Positions 23,246 through 33,400 of a stretch of DNA of 64,000 nucleotides are shown here, piece by piece. Source of the DNA: Alteromonas salexigens (GTDB lineage Bacteria; Pseudomonadota; Gammaproteobacteria; Enterobacterales; Alteromonadaceae); assembly GCF_025628895.1 (NCBI RefSeq), contig NZ_JAOTJC010000007.1, positions 248,001-312,000 on the forward strand, read 5' to 3'. The translations under genes were made by a program, and so were the position numbers. The notes beneath the pieces are model-generated. The model was not told where the DNA came from and did no database searches. It saw only the letters and a list, made by a program, of their open reading frames with translations. Positions within the stretch are counted from its first letter, which is position 1; the number at the start of each line of letters is the position of its first letter.

Positions 23246-24877
23246 ATGACCGCACCGATGGTAAGGCTCTCAATCAGGAGCTTGTTTTTATGGGTAGTAA
23301 TGGCCATCGTCACAATCACGCTGGTCATTTCTTCCGGACTCTCTATTTATTCGCAGGTGAATGCTTACGAAGAAGAGATCATCAATCATGTGGAAACGCT
23401 CACCGAACTCGTCGCCAGCAATGCGGAAATGTACATTGAGGACGGTGACGAATTTGCCACTACCACCAAGCTCAACAGCCTGAATGTCGCCCCGATTGTT
23501 CTGAACGTCAACGTGTACCGGTTTGCTACCGATCCCGACACCCGTTTTACGCTGTTCGCCAGCTACAATAAACCCGGTCAGGCGCTGGCCCGCCCCGAAG
23601 AACTCGATAGTGAGTACACCCGGCTACGCGGCAATTATATTGAAGTGGTACGTAAAGTTCGCGGCAATACTAACCTCAATGAAGTATTAGGTTATATCTT
23701 TCTGCGCGCCTCCGCAGAAGGCCTGCAGGAGCAGATAGGCAGTACGATTTTAATTAACCTGACGGTCATGCTGCTGATGATGCTGGTCAGCTTCCTGCTG
23801 GCTTTACGTCTGCAACGGGTCATTACTGACCCCATAGAGGACTTAGCAGACTTCCTGCAGCGTATTTCCCGTCAGCGCGACTATGGCGCCCGCTCCCGGA
23901 GTAGCAACGTGCGCGAACTGGCCATCTTGTCTGAAGCCGTTAACGTCATGCTGATGCGTATTCAGGAATATGTACAAAAACAACAGAAGGCTGAAGAGCA
24001 GCACCGTAAACTGAACGCCAGTCTGGAAGATATGGTAAGCCAGCGCACCGTGGCGCTGAAAGACGCTAACCAGGAACTTATCCAGACCCTGGAGAAATTG
24101 CACCAGTTCCAGCGCCAGATTGTTCAGAATGAGAAGATGGCGTCGCTGGGTGATATGGTGGCCGGGGTGGCCCATGAAGTTAATACCCCTATCGGGCTGG
24201 GCGTAACCGCCTCTACGATGATGCTCGACAGACTGGCGAACATTCAGAAAGAATTTGAAAGTAAAACGCTGAAAGCCAGCACCATGTCTAAATTCCTGGC
24301 CGAGAGTCAGGAAAACCTGAATATCATTTACCGTAACCTGAATCGTGCCGCAGAGCTGATTTCCAGCTTCAAACAAGTGGCGGTGGATCAAAGCAGCGAA
24401 AACAGCCGATCTTTTTGCTTTGCCCAGCTGGTTAATGAGATACTGTTATCTTTGCGGCCCCGCCTGAAAAAAGTCGGTCATAACATCAACATTGAGGTCG
24501 ATCCTACCCTCACCGTTGAAAGCAAAGCCGGCCCAATTAATCAGATACTGATTAATCTCATTATGAACTCGATTATTCATGGGTTCGAAGGCATTGATGA
24601 TGGCAATATCGACATTTGCGCGGAACTGATGGCCGGCAATAAATTAAAAATTGTCTACCGTGATGACGGCAAGGGAATTCCTCCGGATATTAGGAAACGA
24701 ATTTTCGATCCGTTTGTCACAACTAAGCGAGGACAAGGCGGCTCCGGATTAGGGATGCATCTTGTCTACAACCTGGTAACCCAGGCGCTTAACGGGTCCA
24801 TTTCACTTACCAGTGAAGAAGGCCACGGAGTAGAGTTTATCATTGTATTCCCGGTTGCCGGCGCAAACTCCGCTTAG
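23246..24877 (+). CDS. Membrane sensor histidine kinase
   Basis: A 543-residue kinase from ATG 23246. A first membrane helix (LFLWVVMAIVTITLVIS) is followed by a periplasmic sensor region of about 130 residues and a second helix (LTVMLLMMLVSFLLAL). Next come a HAMP domain (VITDPIEDLADFLQRIS), a long coiled coil (QQKAEEQHRKLNASLEDM), and the dimerisation domain with the phospho-His in GVAHEVNTPIG. The ATPase domain has the N box (NQILINLIMNSIIHG), DDGKGIPPDIR, FDPFVTTKR and GSGLGMHLV. There is no receiver or Hpt domain. It lies 159 bases upstream of arcA on the same strand, so it could feed ArcA, though it is not ArcB. Confidence 0.88.
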   Translation: MTAPMVRLSIRSLFLWVVMAIVTITLVISSGLSIYSQVNAYEEEIINHVETLTELVASNAEMYIEDGDEFATTTKLNSLNVAPIVLNVNVYRFATDPDTRFTLFASYNKPGQALARPEELDSEYTRLRGNYIEVVRKVRGNTNLNEVLGYIFLRASAEGLQEQIGSTILINLTVMLLMMLVSFLLALRLQRVITDPIEDLADFLQRISRQRDYGARSRSSNVRELAILSEAVNVMLMRIQEYVQKQQKAEEQHRKLNASLEDMVSQRTVALKDANQELIQTLEKLHQFQRQIVQNEKMASLGDMVAGVAHEVNTPIGLGVTASTMMLDRLANIQKEFESKTLKASTMSKFLAESQENLNIIYRNLNRAAELISSFKQVAVDQSSENSRSFCFAQLVNEILLSLRPRLKKVGHNINIEVDPTLTVESKAGPINQILINLIMNSIIHGFEGIDDGNIDICAELMAGNKLKIVYRDDGKGIPPDIRKRIFDPFVTTKRGQGGSGLGMHLVYNLVTQALNGSISLTSEEGHGVEFIIVFPVAGANSA

Positions 24878-25036
24878 CAGCCAGTCGGGCTGACCCCCGA
24901 CGTCCTTGAATTTTACTCGCGAACCCCTATACCTAGAGAAGCGCAAATTAATGCCGGGGATATATTTCCCTGATTATCAGTACTATACTTTACCGATAGA
25001 TTGCTTAAACCGATTGAAATAAGAGTGTGATACCCC

Positions 25037-25744
25037 ATGCAGACGCCAAATGTGTTAATTGTTGAAGATGAAGTGGTAACCCGTACCACGCTAAAAAGTT
25101 TATTTGAGGCTGAGGGCTACAATGTATTTGAAGCCGAAAACGGCAGTGAAATGCATGATTTTTTCGAAAATCACACCATCAATCTGGTTATCATGGATAT
25201 TAACCTGCCAGGCAAGAACGGCCTGATCCTGGCGCGTGAAGTCCGCGACCGTAAAAATGTAGGCCTGATCTTCCTGACCGGTCGCGACAATGACGTCGAT
25301 CGTATTTTGGGGCTGGAAATTGGCGCCGACGATTACCTGACCAAGCCATTCAACCCCCGTGAACTGACTATCCGCGCCCGTAACTTACTGTCGCGCACCA
25401 CCAGCTCGGCGGAAGACGACGACTTACCCAGCCGCGTCAGCTTCAATGGCTGGACACTTGACGGTGACAGCCGCTCGCTGATTTCACCCAGCGGCCATGA
25501 GTTCCGTTTACCCCGCTCTGAATTTCGTGCGTTGCACCTGTTTCTGAGCAATCCTGGTAAAATTCTCACCCGGGAACAGCTTATTATGGAAATGACCGGC
25601 CGCGAACTGCGCCCGAATGACCGCACTGTCGATGTCACCATCCGTCGTATTCGTAAGCACTTTGAGTCGGAGCCAAGCGATGAAGAGTTGATTGTGACTA
25701 TTCACGGCGAGGGCTACCGTTTCTGTGGCTCTGTAGATGGCTAA
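25037..25744 (+). CDS. arcA: Response regulator ArcA
   Basis: ArcA controls respiratory and anaerobic genes. The 235 residues follow E. coli ArcA closely. They open [20 protein letters not shown] and have the phospho-acceptor Asp54 in [13 protein letters not shown], the switch Thr in FLTGRDN and Lys in [20 protein letters not shown]. The winged-helix domain ends [17 protein letters not shown] and GEGYRFCG. ArcB, the usual hybrid kinase, is not in the window. The gene has its own leader after the kinase gene and a strong terminator behind it. Confidence 0.95.
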   Translation: MQTPNVLIVEDEVVTRTTLKSLFEAEGYNVFEAENGSEMHDFFENHTINLVIMDINLPGKNGLILAREVRDRKNVGLIFLTGRDNDVDRILGLEIGADDYLTKPFNPRELTIRARNLLSRTTSSAEDDDLPSRVSFNGWTLDGDSRSLISPSGHEFRLPRSEFRALHLFLSNPGKILTREQLIMEMTGRELRPNDRTVDVTIRRIRKHFESEPSDEELIVTIHGEGYRFCGSVDG

Positions 25745-25770
25745 CGTCGCTACTTAGCAATCGGGTAATA

Positions 25771-25800
25771 AAAAAACGCAGCCGCCAGGCTGCGTTTTTT
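25771..25800. terminator. Bidirectional terminator between arcA and pmbA
   Basis: AAAAAACGCAGCC pairs with GGCTGCGTTTTTT around GCCA. It can end transcription of both convergent genes. Confidence 0.9.
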
Positions 25801-25822
25801 ATGCGCTTAACTTAGCAGCGAA

Positions 25823-27154
25823 TTAGCTGCCGGCAATCCGCATTTCGTTAATTAGCACCGAGCCAGTGTGGACACTGCCACGGGTATCCTGCGTAGCGCC
25901 GATGGCCTGAATGCCGGCAAACATATCTTTCAGATTGCCCGCGATGGTCACTTCATGAACCGGATACTGAATCACGCCGTTTTCTACCCAGAAGCCGGCC
26001 GCACCGCGCGAGTAATCGCCGGTAACCACGTTCACGCCCTGCCCCATTAACTCGGTAACCAGCAACCCGGTGCCCATTGTCTTTAAGAGTTCAGCATCAC
26101 TCTGACCGGTATTGCCCACCAGCCAGTTATGAATGCCACCGGCGTGCCCGTTGCTTTTGGTATTCAGCTTGCGGGCAGAGTAAGTGGTATACAGATAAGT
26201 GGCCAGGGCACCGTTATCCACAATAGTCATATCGCGGGTGGCTACGCCTTCATTGTCAAAGTTGGAGCTGGCCAGCGCACCTTTAAGCCGCGGCTTTTCT
26301 TCTACTGTCAGCCATTCTGGAAATACCTGCTGGCCCAGCTTATCTAATAAAAAGCTGGAACGACGATACAGGTTGCCGCCGCTGATTGCGCTGACGTAAT
26401 GTCCAAACAAACTTGAGGCCAGGTCCCGGTGCATCAGCACTGGCACTTTGGCGGTCTGAATTTTACGTGCGCCTAACCGCGCCACCGTGTTTTCAGCCGC
26501 TTCTTCGCCCACCTGTACCGGTGACAGTAAATCGCTGGCCTTACGACTGACGGTATAGGCGTAATCCCGTTGCATATCATCGTTATCGCCGCCAATCACC
26601 ATACAGCTCAGGCTGTAACGGCTGCTGGGGTAACCGGCATTAATACCGTGCGTGTTGCCATATACCCGCATGCCCAGATTCGCGTTGTAGGATGCCCCAT
26701 CGGAGTTGGTAATACGCTTATCATAATCCATAGCCGCCGACTCGGTTTCGATGGCCATTTTAATGGCGTGCTCAGTATCCAGTTGTTCAGGATGATACAG
26801 GTCGAGATCAGGGAACTCGGTGGCCATCAGCTCGGCGTCAGCCAACCCGGTGCAGGGATCCTCACTGGTATAACGGGCGATATCTACCGCTTTTTCCACC
26901 GCCAGTGTCAGCGCTTCTTTGCTGAGATCAGCGGTAGAGGCACTGCCTTTATGCTTTCCTACATACACGCTGATACCCAGACCGCCGTCATTGGTAAATT
27001 CAACATTTTCGACTTCGCGCATGCGGGACGATACGGCAATCCCCTGCACTTTTGACATGCTCGCCTCGGCCTGTGTGGCGCCTTTTTGTTTGGCCAGTTT
27101 GAGTACGTCGTCAACGATGGTTTGAATGTCTGCTACCTGCTGGTCAATCTGCAT
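25823..27154 (-). CDS. pmbA: Metalloprotease subunit PmbA (TldE)
   Basis: PmbA/TldE forms a heterodimeric protease with TldD. In E. coli the pair matures microcin B17 and degrades the CcdA antitoxin. The start is ATG 27154 (MQIDQQVADIQTIVDDVLK), giving 443 residues. The frame reaches further up to 27283 but crosses the divergent darP leader. Typical blocks are VENVEFTNDGGLGISVYVGKH, ANTHGI-like NTHGINAGYPSSRYS, and near the end GDYSRGAAGFWVENGVIQ and HEVTIAGNLKDMF. PmbA lacks the HExxxH motif present in TldD. It is divergent from darP, and tldD lies about 1 kb away beyond darP. Confidence 0.95.
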   Translation of the reverse strand: MQIDQQVADIQTIVDDVLKLAKQKGATQAEASMSKVQGIAVSSRMREVENVEFTNDGGLGISVYVGKHKGSASTADLSKEALTLAVEKAVDIARYTSEDPCTGLADAELMATEFPDLDLYHPEQLDTEHAIKMAIETESAAMDYDKRITNSDGASYNANLGMRVYGNTHGINAGYPSSRYSLSCMVIGGDNDDMQRDYAYTVSRKASDLLSPVQVGEEAAENTVARLGARKIQTAKVPVLMHRDLASSLFGHYVSAISGGNLYRRSSFLLDKLGQQVFPEWLTVEEKPRLKGALASSNFDNEGVATRDMTIVDNGALATYLYTTYSARKLNTKSNGHAGGIHNWLVGNTGQSDAELLKTMGTGLLVTELMGQGVNVVTGDYSRGAAGFWVENGVIQYPVHEVTIAGNLKDMFAGIQAIGATQDTRGSVHTGSVLINEMRIAGS

Positions 27155-27225
27155 AGTAAGTTTCGCTGTCCAAGTCTGTCTGTGATGGTTACAATTTAGA
27201 GAAGTGTAACACTTATGAGTTCCAA

Positions 27226-27777
27226 ATGAGCGATAACAAGCCCCAATCTGCCGAAGAAAACCGCTTCGGCGACCTCGAGCCACACGCTGCTGAAGAAATC
27301 AGTAAAACTGAGCTGAAGCGCCAGTCTGCCGAGCTACAAAAGCTGGGGCAGGCACTGACTGACTTGTCAGCCGCCCACCTCGACACCATACCGATGGACG
27401 AGGAGCTGCAGGAAGCCGTGCTTATCGCACGCAAAATTAACAAGAAGAAAGACGGTTACCGCCGTCAGCTGCAGTTCATTGGCAAGCTGCTCCGCCAGCG
27501 GGACGTGAGCGACATTCAAGCCGCCATGGCCCAGCTGACGAACAAACACCAGCAAGCCAACGCCGAATTCCACGCGCTTGAAAAAGCCCGTGACGCAATT
27601 ATTCAGGAAGGCGACCCGGCTATTCAGCGTCTGCTGGAGAGTCACCCGACACTGGAACGTCAGAAGTTACGTCAGTATCACCGACAAATTCAGAAAGAGC
27701 GGAGCAATAATGCGCCGCCCAAGGCATTTCGTGAGCTGTTTCAATATTTGAAAGACAACGTACAGGGACAGACGTAA
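27226..27777 (+). CDS. darP: Ribosome-associated assembly protein DarP (YjgA)
   Basis: DarP, formerly YjgA, binds late 50S precursors and helps their maturation. The 183-residue protein is highly charged and helical. It has the family marks KTELKRQSAELQKLG, IARKINKKKDGYRRQLQFIGKLLR, and RQKLRQYHRQIQKE near the end. The divergent pmbA and downstream membrane gene form a conserved gammaproteobacterial neighbourhood. Its stop overlaps the next start as TAATG. Confidence 0.95.
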   Translation: MSDNKPQSAEENRFGDLEPHAAEEISKTELKRQSAELQKLGQALTDLSAAHLDTIPMDEELQEAVLIARKINKKKDGYRRQLQFIGKLLRQRDVSDIQAAMAQLTNKHQQANAEFHALEKARDAIIQEGDPAIQRLLESHPTLERQKLRQYHRQIQKERSNNAPPKAFRELFQYLKDNVQGQT

Positions 27778-28121
27778 TGGATATCAAAGCCTACATAGAC
27801 TATTTCAGTGAGATAGCAGACTTACCCCGTGAGCGGCAATTTACCCTACTGGAACAGGCCCAGCAGCATGCTGCGAAGCGTTCATTTCTGTTTCGTACTG
27901 GCTGGCTGGAGCTATTCGCGCCAGGGCTGTGTATAGGCCTGCTGGCGGGACTGGTATACCTGTTTACCAACAGCTCACCGTGGCTTTATCTGGCTGCTGC
28001 GGTAGTGGGGCTGTTACTGGCGCGGGTGCTGATTAAGGAGCACCTGAACGCGAACATGCGAAAGGGGCTGCACATTGCCCTGCGTACGCGGGCTAAAGAA
28101 AAGAGAACGCCGCGCCACTGA
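27777..28121 (+). CDS. Small two-helix membrane protein of unknown function
   Basis: A 114-residue protein. The first 35 residues are polar and charged, with two hydrophobic segments at about 47-66 (APGLCIGLLAGLVYLF) and 70-86 (WLYLAAAVVGLLLARVL). The tail is basic and ends KEKRTPRH. This suggests an N-in, C-in hairpin in the inner membrane. It is coupled to darP by a TAATG overlap, so it is made together with it. No family recognised. Confidence 0.7.
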   Translation: MDIKAYIDYFSEIADLPRERQFTLLEQAQQHAAKRSFLFRTGWLELFAPGLCIGLLAGLVYLFTNSSPWLYLAAAVVGLLLARVLIKEHLNANMRKGLHIALRTRAKEKRTPRH

Positions 28122-28138
28122 GCCGGTGCGCTGGCCAC

Positions 28139-28168
28139 AAAAAAAGGCTTCCGAAGAAGCCTTTTTTG
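28139..28168. terminator. Bidirectional terminator between the darP operon and tldD
   Basis: AAAAAAGGCTTC pairs with GAAGCCTTTTTT around CGAA, with A and T runs on both sides. Confidence 0.9.
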
Positions 28169-28171
28169 CTA

Positions 28172-29614
28172 TCAGGCGGTACCGCCGACGGTGAGTTCGT
28201 CAATTTTCAACGTGGGCTGCCCCACGCCGACCGGGACGCTCTGACCATCTTTACCACAGACGCCCACACCCTTATCCAGCGCGACATCATTTCCAATCAT
28301 GGATATTTTCTGCATGACTTCAGGGCCATTGCCAATCAGCGTGGCGCCTTTAACCGGTGCAGTAATTTTTCCATTTTCAATCAGGTATGCCTCGGCACTG
28401 GAGAACACAAATTTTCCTGACGTGATATCCACCTGACCGCCGGCAAAATTCGGCGCGTAGATACCTTTATCAATGCTGGCAATAATTTCTGCCGGATCGT
28501 GCTGGCCAGCCAGCATATAAGTATTGGTCATGCGCGGCATAGGCAGATGCGCATAAGACTCCCGGCGGCCATTACCGGTCGCCTTCACGCCCATCAGCCG
28601 CGCATTCATCTTATCCTGCATGTAGCCAGTCAATATGCCATCTTCTATCAGCACGTTACGCTGGGTGGGGGTGCCTTCATCATCCACCGACAGTGATCCG
28701 CGGCGGTCTGCCAGGGTGCCATCGTCCACCACTGTGACGCCTTTGGCAGCCACCCGTTCGCCCATCCGGCCGCTGAAAGTAGACGCGCCTTTGCGGTTGA
28801 AGTCACCTTCCAGGCCGTGGCCCACGGCTTCGTGCAACAACACACCAGGCCACCCATTACCCAGTACCACCGGCATGGTGCCGGCAGGAGACGCTACAGC
28901 CTGCATATTTACCCGCGCCATGTGCAGCGCATCGTCGGCAAGCTGCTCGTAGTAGGGTTTACCGTTGTCATCCTGAGTAAAGAAGGAATACGCGTAACGA
29001 CCACCGGCTCCGGCGCTGCCCCGTTCACGGCGATCACCGTTCTCCAGCAACACCGAGCAATTCAGGCGCACCAGCGGGCGCACATCGGTGGCCAGGGTGC
29101 CGTCGCTGGCCGCCACCAGCACTTCTTCGTACACGCCACTCAGACTGACCACTACCTGATTAATCCCGGGCTCCTGACGGCGAATATACCCGTCTACGGT
29201 TTTCAGTAAGGCGATCTTCTCCGCATCCTGCATAGCCAGAATCGGATTGTCTGACTGATAACGTGCCGGATAACTGCCTCGTTGCAGCGAGGCCACTTTT
29301 GCACTGCCGCCTTCCGGCGCGATGGTACGTGCCGCTTTACAGGCGTCCGCCAGTGCGTCAGGGTTGATGTCATCTGAATACGCAAAGCCGGTTTTCTCGC
29401 CGCTGATGGCACGCACACCTACCCCGCGTTCAATGTTGTAACTGCCCTCTTTGATGATCCCATCTTCCAGCACCCAGCTTTCGTGCTGGCTCGACTGGAA
29501 GTATAAATCGGCAAAGTCGGTATCGTGACGGTGGATTTGACCCAGCGCCTTCTCCAGTGCCTGAGTGTCCAGTCCGGAATCGGTAAGTAGGTGGCGTTCA
29601 ACGTTATTAGACAA
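28172..29614 (-). CDS. tldD: Metalloprotease subunit TldD
   Basis: TldD is the catalytic subunit of the TldD/TldE protease. The 480-residue protein has the zinc motif [11 protein letters not shown] (HExxxH) and the flanking blocks [13 protein letters not shown] and [15 protein letters not shown]. In the C-terminal half come [17 protein letters not shown] and the [16 protein letters not shown] stretch typical of the family. The length is the same as in E. coli. Its start overlaps the stop of the upstream nit gene by 8 bases, so it ends the mreBCD-maf-rng-yhdP-nit-tldD run found in many gammaproteobacteria. Confidence 0.96.
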   Translation of the reverse strand: MSNNVERHLLTDSGLDTQALEKALGQIHRHDTDFADLYFQSSQHESWVLEDGIIKEGSYNIERGVGVRAISGEKTGFAYSDDINPDALADACKAARTIAPEGGSAKVASLQRGSYPARYQSDNPILAMQDAEKIALLKTVDGYIRRQEPGINQVVVSLSGVYEEVLVAASDGTLATDVRPLVRLNCSVLLENGDRRERGSAGAGGRYAYSFFTQDDNGKPYYEQLADDALHMARVNMQAVASPAGTMPVVLGNGWPGVLLHEAVGHGLEGDFNRKGASTFSGRMGERVAAKGVTVVDDGTLADRRGSLSVDDEGTPTQRNVLIEDGILTGYMQDKMNARLMGVKATGNGRRESYAHLPMPRMTNTYMLAGQHDPAEIIASIDKGIYAPNFAGGQVDITSGKFVFSSAEAYLIENGKITAPVKGATLIGNGPEVMQKISMIGNDVALDKGVGVCGKDGQSVPVGVGQPTLKIDELTVGGTA

Positions 29615-30425
29615 AATGACTCCTGAATCGGTTATGTGCTTGCACGGGAATGTTTTGTTTCAGCTCCTCCCGCTCACTAATATCTACCTGGCACCGGGCA
29701 ATGCCCGTTGCTTCGCCCAGCTCCGCCAGAGTATCGCCCCACGGAGAGTAAATGACACTATGACCAAAGGTTTCGCGACCGTTTGCATGGACGCCGGTTT
29801 GATTCGCGGCGACCACAAAACATTGCTTTTCAATGGCGCGGGCACGAACCAGAGTATGCCAGTGGGCCTCGCCGGTATGTTGTGTAAAGGCAGCAGGCAA
29901 CACCAGTATGTCTATGTCGCCCATGGCTTCAAACAACCCGGGAAAGCGTACATCATAACACACCGCCAGCCCGATTTTGCCAATTGGTGTGTCGGCCACC
30001 ACTACGTGCTCACCGGGCTTGGTAAACCGGGATTCCTGATACGACCCGGTACTGTCATTCACTGACACATCGAACAGGTGAATTTTCTGATATGCGGCAA
30101 CGCGCTCTCCTTCCGGGCCATACAACAGACAGGAAGCCGCGAACTTATCCGTTTCATCTGACTGCATCGGAAAGGTGCCGGATACCATATAGCACTGGTG
30201 CTCTCGGGCCAGCTCTGACAAACGTTGCTGAATAATCCCCTGGTCCTGTTCTTCTGCTATCGCCAGTTGATCGCGGTCACGACAACCAAACCGGGCGAAA
30301 CACTCGGGCAGCACCACGAGCCTGTCCTTGTGGGGTTCCAGTTGGGCCAGATGCGTGGCTACCGCATCCAGGTTCTCCTGCACATCAGGCGTCGATGTCA
30401 TTTGTATCGCTACCAGCTCTACCAT
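29607..30425 (-). CDS. Carbon-nitrogen hydrolase of the Nit1 type
   Basis: A 272-residue amidase of the nitrilase superfamily. The catalytic triad is visible: Glu in VVLPECFA, Lys in YQKIHLFDV and Cys in [12 protein letters not shown]. Family members most similar to Nit1 hydrolyse deaminated glutathione, a metabolite-repair reaction, so this is the most likely role. The start ATG 30425 ([12 protein letters not shown]) follows GGAGG; an upstream in-frame Met at 30458 is less likely. It overlaps the end of yhdP by 41 bases and the start of tldD by 8. Confidence 0.88.
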   Translation of the reverse strand: MVELVAIQMTSTPDVQENLDAVATHLAQLEPHKDRLVVLPECFARFGCRDRDQLAIAEEQDQGIIQQRLSELAREHQCYMVSGTFPMQSDETDKFAASCLLYGPEGERVAAYQKIHLFDVSVNDSTGSYQESRFTKPGEHVVVADTPIGKIGLAVCYDVRFPGLFEAMGDIDILVLPAAFTQHTGEAHWHTLVRARAIEKQCFVVAANQTGVHANGRETFGHSVIYSPWGDTLAELGEATGIARCQVDISEREELKQNIPVQAHNRFRSHFV

Positions 30426-33400
30426 CCCGCACCTCCATATTAAATCGTTGTAAATCATCCTCGTTCAGCGGCGCACCCTGCTCCTGGGCAGGCGGTGTGG
30501 CTTTGGCAGGCAACTCAATGTCTTTGCTGTCTCTGCCAATCTCGTTGATCACCGGCTCACTGATGGTGCCGGTAACGTGGTAATTCACGTTCGAAATCAC
30601 TTTTGCCGAGGTAAGCACCTGATCAATAGCAAGTGCCGCCAGCGCCGTCTGTGGTGTGGCTAAAAAGTACACCAGGAAGGGAAGATTCCCTGTAACGTTG
30701 GGCGCGAACGACACGTTGTAGTTCAATTTTTTTGCCACCAGGTCGGTGTAACCCTGAATTTCTATCTCACCCGCGCCACCGTCAATTTCGGTGTCATCGG
30801 TGAACGCTTTACCATCGGTTATGGTCAGCGAACCACCCATCTCGTCGTAGAAAAACCCTTTGGCAAACACATCCCTAAAATCCAGGCTCAGTTTCCGCAC
30901 CAGCGAGTTCAGGCTGAATAAAGTGAAAATTCGTGAGCCCTGATCGCTGATTTCCGTGAGGTAGCCATCGGTCAGTCCCCAGTGGATATCGCCCGTAACC
31001 GATGCCAGGGTGAAATCCATTGGCGACTGCGGCCAGTGAAGGTCGAAGTCGATGTCGGCTTCGGAATCTTTGATACCTGAGTCGATACCGTACTCACTTA
31101 ACATCGCCCCCACATCGTCACTGCGTAGGGTGCCGGTCATATGTGTTTGGTTAACATGGTTGTTGAACAGCCACTTACCGCTGGCCAGCAGGGTGCCGTG
31201 CCGGCCCTCGGCTTTCGCCTGACGGACAATCATGCCATCGGGTGCCCGGGTCACATCCAGGGTGACCTCCCCTAAATCCCGGCCCAATAAGCTACACTGC
31301 TGACAATGAAAGTAGACGGGCGGCAAGGTATCTGCATTCCAGCTTTGCGCTGTGGCATCTTCATTACTTTCCCACTGTGCCAGGCTCAGGTAGTCCGCTT
31401 CAATTTCGATACCTCGCTGCAGCCATTGGTCATAGAGGTTGATCGTGGCTCTGGCCTGCTCAGCATTTACATCCAGTAGCCAGTTGTTGTTTACCTGTTT
31501 GGCGGTCACTGCCACATCGTTAAGGGTCTGGCCGGCGAATGTCAATTCACCGGTGTTGGCAAAAATCCGCTCCGGCACGCCAAACAAGCCGCCCTCACCC
31601 TCACTACTGCCACCAATCAGCATCTCGATAGTTTTATACCAGCTGCCCACATCAATTTTATCCAGCACGGCAGAAATACTGAATCCCACGCCTAAGCCGA
31701 CGAAATCAGAATTACCCAGGGCCAGATGCGCACGGGAAAACTGGAACTCCTGATGAGGCAGAATGCCGTCGAACCGCACTTGTTCACCCAGACTGGCCGC
31801 AATGGTCGAGGTGTGCTGGTTTCCTTCGCTGCTGACACTGAGCATCATCGGCTGACCCGCCTGCTTATTAAATGGCGCAGGTAGTGCCGACCCAATACCG
31901 GTTAACGGTGCGGTAACCGTGGCAGTGTAGGAGAATCCGTCCTTGGGGATCTGCAGGCTGACCTGTGCCTGCCAGTCGCTTTCCCCGCCCAGATAATTGC
32001 CCAGCGCCGGGTTAAAGCGGTTACTCAGCGGTGCCACCGACCATTTCCCCTGTAAGCCCAGCGCAACCATATAGCGGTCATCTTCGCCGTAGCCATCCAT
32101 TTCCAGCGTCACCGGCTGCTCAAGCAATTTTGCCTGCAGGCCGGAAAACTCCACCTTGTCGTTATTAAAGTGAATGTCGCCGCTAGCCTGCGTAAATGCC
32201 ATCTGTGTGGGGACCACGTAGATATTGTTATCGTTCAGCGTTGCCGTGCCACGGGCTATGGGTTTATCCCCGTTAAAAGGGATAGCCAGCGACAGTGACG
32301 TAGTGAGATCGCCGGTTACCTGAAGGCTGTCGGTCAACAGGCTGCCTAACGAGTCCCGCAGCATGGAGTTCACCATCAGTGCCGTCACGTCTTCGGCACT
32401 GCCTGTGCCGGTTGCATCAATGGTCAGGGTGGACGACGCACTCAGCGTGGGTATTTCCGCCCGCATGTTTGTCACATCCACCTGTTGCAGTTTTCCACTG
32501 CAACTGGCAATTACCAGGCCGTCATTTTCAAACTTCAGTGATAAGTCCAGCGCTGTCAGGCCGGGCCAGTCGGGGGAGAACTGAAAATCGGCATCGCTGA
32601 TCCCCACAATGGCCTGAAAGATGCCGCTGTTGTCGGTAAAGGGAAAGTCACTGGCCTGGCCATCCCAGAGAATACGGGCATGTTCGATATTGCCCTCGCC
32701 TACGAACGCATCCCGCAAATACGCGGTGGTTTTCTCTCCCATCAGTGGCTCAGGCAGCAGATTGCCTACTTCATTCAGTGCCAGCGGATTAACCTGGGTG
32801 ATACTTTGCAGCGCCCCTGACTGCACGTCATAGCGTGCTTGCTGGTGTAAGGAAAGTTTATTGGTTTCCAGCGACAGGTTTGGTGTTTCCACCCACCACG
32901 CGCGCTCATCTCCTTCCCCCGCGGCATACACATAAATATCGGCACTCAGCTTATCCACGCTCAGGTTATCACTAAGCAGGTTGTCGGTTTCCAGCGTGCT
33001 GTTGTGACTGGCCAGACGAATACTGCCTTGATTGTGAGACCAGTACACATCCACATCCAGTGACGATAAGCCCGGAATGAGCTCTGCCTGCGACCAGGAT
33101 ACATCCAGTAACTTAGCCGCGACGGCGGGTCCGGCCGGTGTCCACTGTAACTGCAGCGTGGCCAGCTGCCCCTCGGGCTGCATAGCATCTACCTGCGCTA
33201 CGCTGGTATCGGAGCTGAACAGTGGCAGCAGCATAGAAAACGGATTGATAGCCACCGGCTTCACCGTATTCAGCAACAGTTCGCCATCAGGAGACAGCTT
33301 CCCCACTAAATCAGTCACTAACGTCTGCCGGTTGGAGTCCAGAATGAGCTGATCGACCCGTAAGTTCCAGTCATCGTTCACCGGTAAGGCCTGAATACTC

